6,218 nt of DNA, taken from contig JALSTC010000828.1 in the NCBI GenBank assembly GCA_026983935.1, forward strand, positions 1 through 6,218, read 5' to 3'. Shown one piece after another: positions 5,713 to 6,218 of this stretch (the stretch's first letter is position 1; each line of letters begins with the position of its first letter). This DNA is from Ardenticatenia bacterium. Its GTDB lineage: Bacteria; Chloroflexota; Anaerolineae; Aggregatilineales; Ch27. The position numbers and the translations under genes were made by a program. The notes beneath the pieces are model-generated. The model had not been told where the DNA came from. It saw only the letters and a program-made list of their open reading frames with translations, and made no database searches.

Positions 5713-5730
5713 CGGAGATTTCAATCTCCG
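5713..5730. repeat. 8-bp inverted repeat inside the element
   Basis: CGGAGATT (5713-5720) and AATCTCCG (5723-5730) pair perfectly around two bases, so in practice a 7-bp stem with a 4-base loop. It lies 13 bases from the hairpin at 5678..5699; paired short palindromes of this kind are typical of REP/MITE-type intergenic repeats. Confidence 0.6.
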
Positions 5731-5765
5731 GTGATGCCGTCCGGCTCCTTATGCCGAATACGCTC

Positions 5766-5773
5766 TCCTTTCG
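5766..5773 (-). repeat. Right copy of the 8-bp direct repeat
   Basis: Minus-strand CGAAAGGA, identical to 5569..5576. It still looks like a Shine-Dalgarno sequence, but no ATG or GTG follows at a useful distance. It therefore appears to be a stranded duplicate. Confidence 0.65.
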
Positions 5774-5812
5774 CAGTGTTTTTGTCACATTTCCTGGCGG
5801 AGTGATAACGCC

Positions 5813-6218
5813 CTATTCCACGCGCACGACGGCCCCGCCGCGCCGGGGGTCACCCGCGCCTTCCAGCCGACCGCTGCGCGTGCGGTGGGTGACATGCGTC
5901 CCGCCGAAGTAAAAGGCCCGCCCCGGCCAGCGGCTGACGGCATAGCCCCGCGCTTCCAGTTCATCGGCAGCAGCCGGATCGTAGCCGCCCTCCAGATCGA
6001 TCACGCCGTTTTCGAGGTGCGTGCGCGGCCTGTCCACCGCCTCCGCCAGCGGCATGCCCCAGTCCAGCACATTGCTCAGGAAGTGGAAGATCGCGCTGCG
6101 CAGCCGGTTCGCGCCGCCGCTGCCCGCCACCAGCCGCGGCCCGCTGTCATCGGCGGCGATGGTCGGGGCCATCATCGAGGGCGGGCGCGTGCCGGGCGGC
6201 CATTTGTGGAAGCGCTCC
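5813..6218 (-). CDS. Gamma-glutamyltransferase-family protein, C-terminal part (runs off the window)
   Basis: The last 134 codons of a gene that begins beyond base 6218; the frame is open to the edge, so the ATG at 6175 is internal. The sequence follows the small-subunit end of gamma-glutamyltransferases (Ntn hydrolases that cleave gamma-glutamyl amides, usually exported): PGTRPPSMMAPTI, VAGSGGANRLRSAIF, FLSNVLDWGMPLAEAVDRPR, DELEARGYAV, FGGTHVTH and finally GAGDPRRGGAVVRVE. The catalytic Thr that starts the small subunit, and any signal peptide, are outside the window. Compared with the usual PLSSMSPTI and GSPGGSRI, the second Ser of the Ser-Ser pair is Met and the loop reads GSGGANRL. The substrate may therefore differ from glutathione. 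It is co-directional with the deoxyribosyltransferase operon, 250 bases downstream. Confidence 0.85.
   Translation of the reverse strand, partial: ERFHKWPPGTRPPSMMAPTIAADDSGPRLVAGSGGANRLRSAIFHFLSNVLDWGMPLAEAVDRPRTHLENGVIDLEGGYDPAAADELEARGYAVSRWPGRAFYFGGTHVTHRTRSGRLEGAGDPRRGGAVVRVE

Larger units (their letters stand above)
5577..5765. mobile_element. MITE-like insertion element, 189 bp, no transposase
   Basis: The ends carry inverted repeats. ATTCGGCATCAGGAGGCAG (5584-5602) matches the reverse complement of 5741-5759 at 16 of 19 positions, including a perfect nine-base ATTCGGCAT core. Outside these lie seven (left) and six (right) less conserved bases, then the identical 8-bp direct repeat TCCTTTCG (5569-5576 and 5766-5773), as expected of a target-site duplication. 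The interior holds several palindromes (5662-5671, 5678-5699, 5713-5730). Its only long open frame is an N-terminal extension of the downstream gene, so mobilisation would need a transposase from elsewhere. Eight-base duplications occur in several IS families and do not identify the parent. The exact outer ends are uncertain by a base or two. Confidence 0.65.

Noticed and set aside
5563..5724. 54-codon N-terminal extension of the deoxyribosyltransferase
   Set aside because: The family begins at MRAYIAGP, the ATG at 5562 has a good ribosome binding site, and the extension is encoded mostly by the inserted repeat element.
5622..5737. GTGATGC direct repeat (5622-5628 and 5731-5737) as a target duplication
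   Set aside because: Only seven bases, no inverted repeats just inside it, and both copies lie within the better-supported element bounded by the 8-bp repeat.
1..6218. tRNA, rRNA, CRISPR array or riboswitch
   Set aside because: I saw no cloverleaf, no regularly spaced repeats and no known riboswitch core on either strand by eye; a covariance-model scan could not be run.

Overview
The window is GC-rich bacterial DNA of about 6.2 kb. The gene style (short surface protein with one SdrD-B-like domain and a C-terminal membrane anchor but no LPXTG, CgeB-like glycosyltransferase, DUF4258-type protein, many intergenic palindromes) fits a Chloroflexota (Anaerolineae-like) chromosome. That assignment is an inference from style, since no marker gene is present. 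Most genes lie on the minus strand and concern the cell envelope.

Left part (1-1860): a small secreted, membrane-anchored SdrD-B-like protein (20..583, -) has a near-consensus sigma-70 promoter (621..649). Upstream of it is a CgeB-like glycosyltransferase (672..1856, -). The promoter -35 box lies inside a perfect 7-bp inverted repeat (642..662), just after the glycosyltransferase stop.

Middle (1860-3027): a small accessory patch reads on the plus strand. It holds an unrecognised helical 114-aa protein (1965..2309) and directly after it, in the same frame, what looks like the severed C-terminal tail of an M24-family (Xaa-Pro aminopeptidase-like) peptidase (2310..2399). About 225 bases without a gene follow, ending in an AT-rich promoter region, then a DUF4258-like protein with extra cysteines (2625..2960). 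Two adjoining inverted repeats (2948..3006) sit at the convergent junction with the next gene.

Right part (3028-6218, all minus): three overlapping genes form a tight operon. In transcription order they are a nucleoside 2-deoxyribosyltransferase-family protein (5131..5562), a MetW-like SAM methyltransferase (4373..5134) and a polysaccharide flippase (3028..4380), overlapping by 4 and 8 bases. Further upstream is the C-terminal part of a gamma-glutamyltransferase-family protein that runs off the window (5813..6218).

The most striking find is in the spacer between the last two. A 189-bp MITE-like element (5577..5765) has imperfect terminal inverted repeats (16 of 19 bases), internal palindromes and no visible transposase. 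It is flanked by an 8-bp direct repeat, CGAAAGGA on the minus strand, which is itself the Shine-Dalgarno sequence of the deoxyribosyltransferase gene. The element therefore appears to have inserted into a ribosome binding site and duplicated it. Removing the element and one repeat leaves the two genes only 53 bases apart, so the operon may once have included the gamma-glutamyltransferase-like gene.
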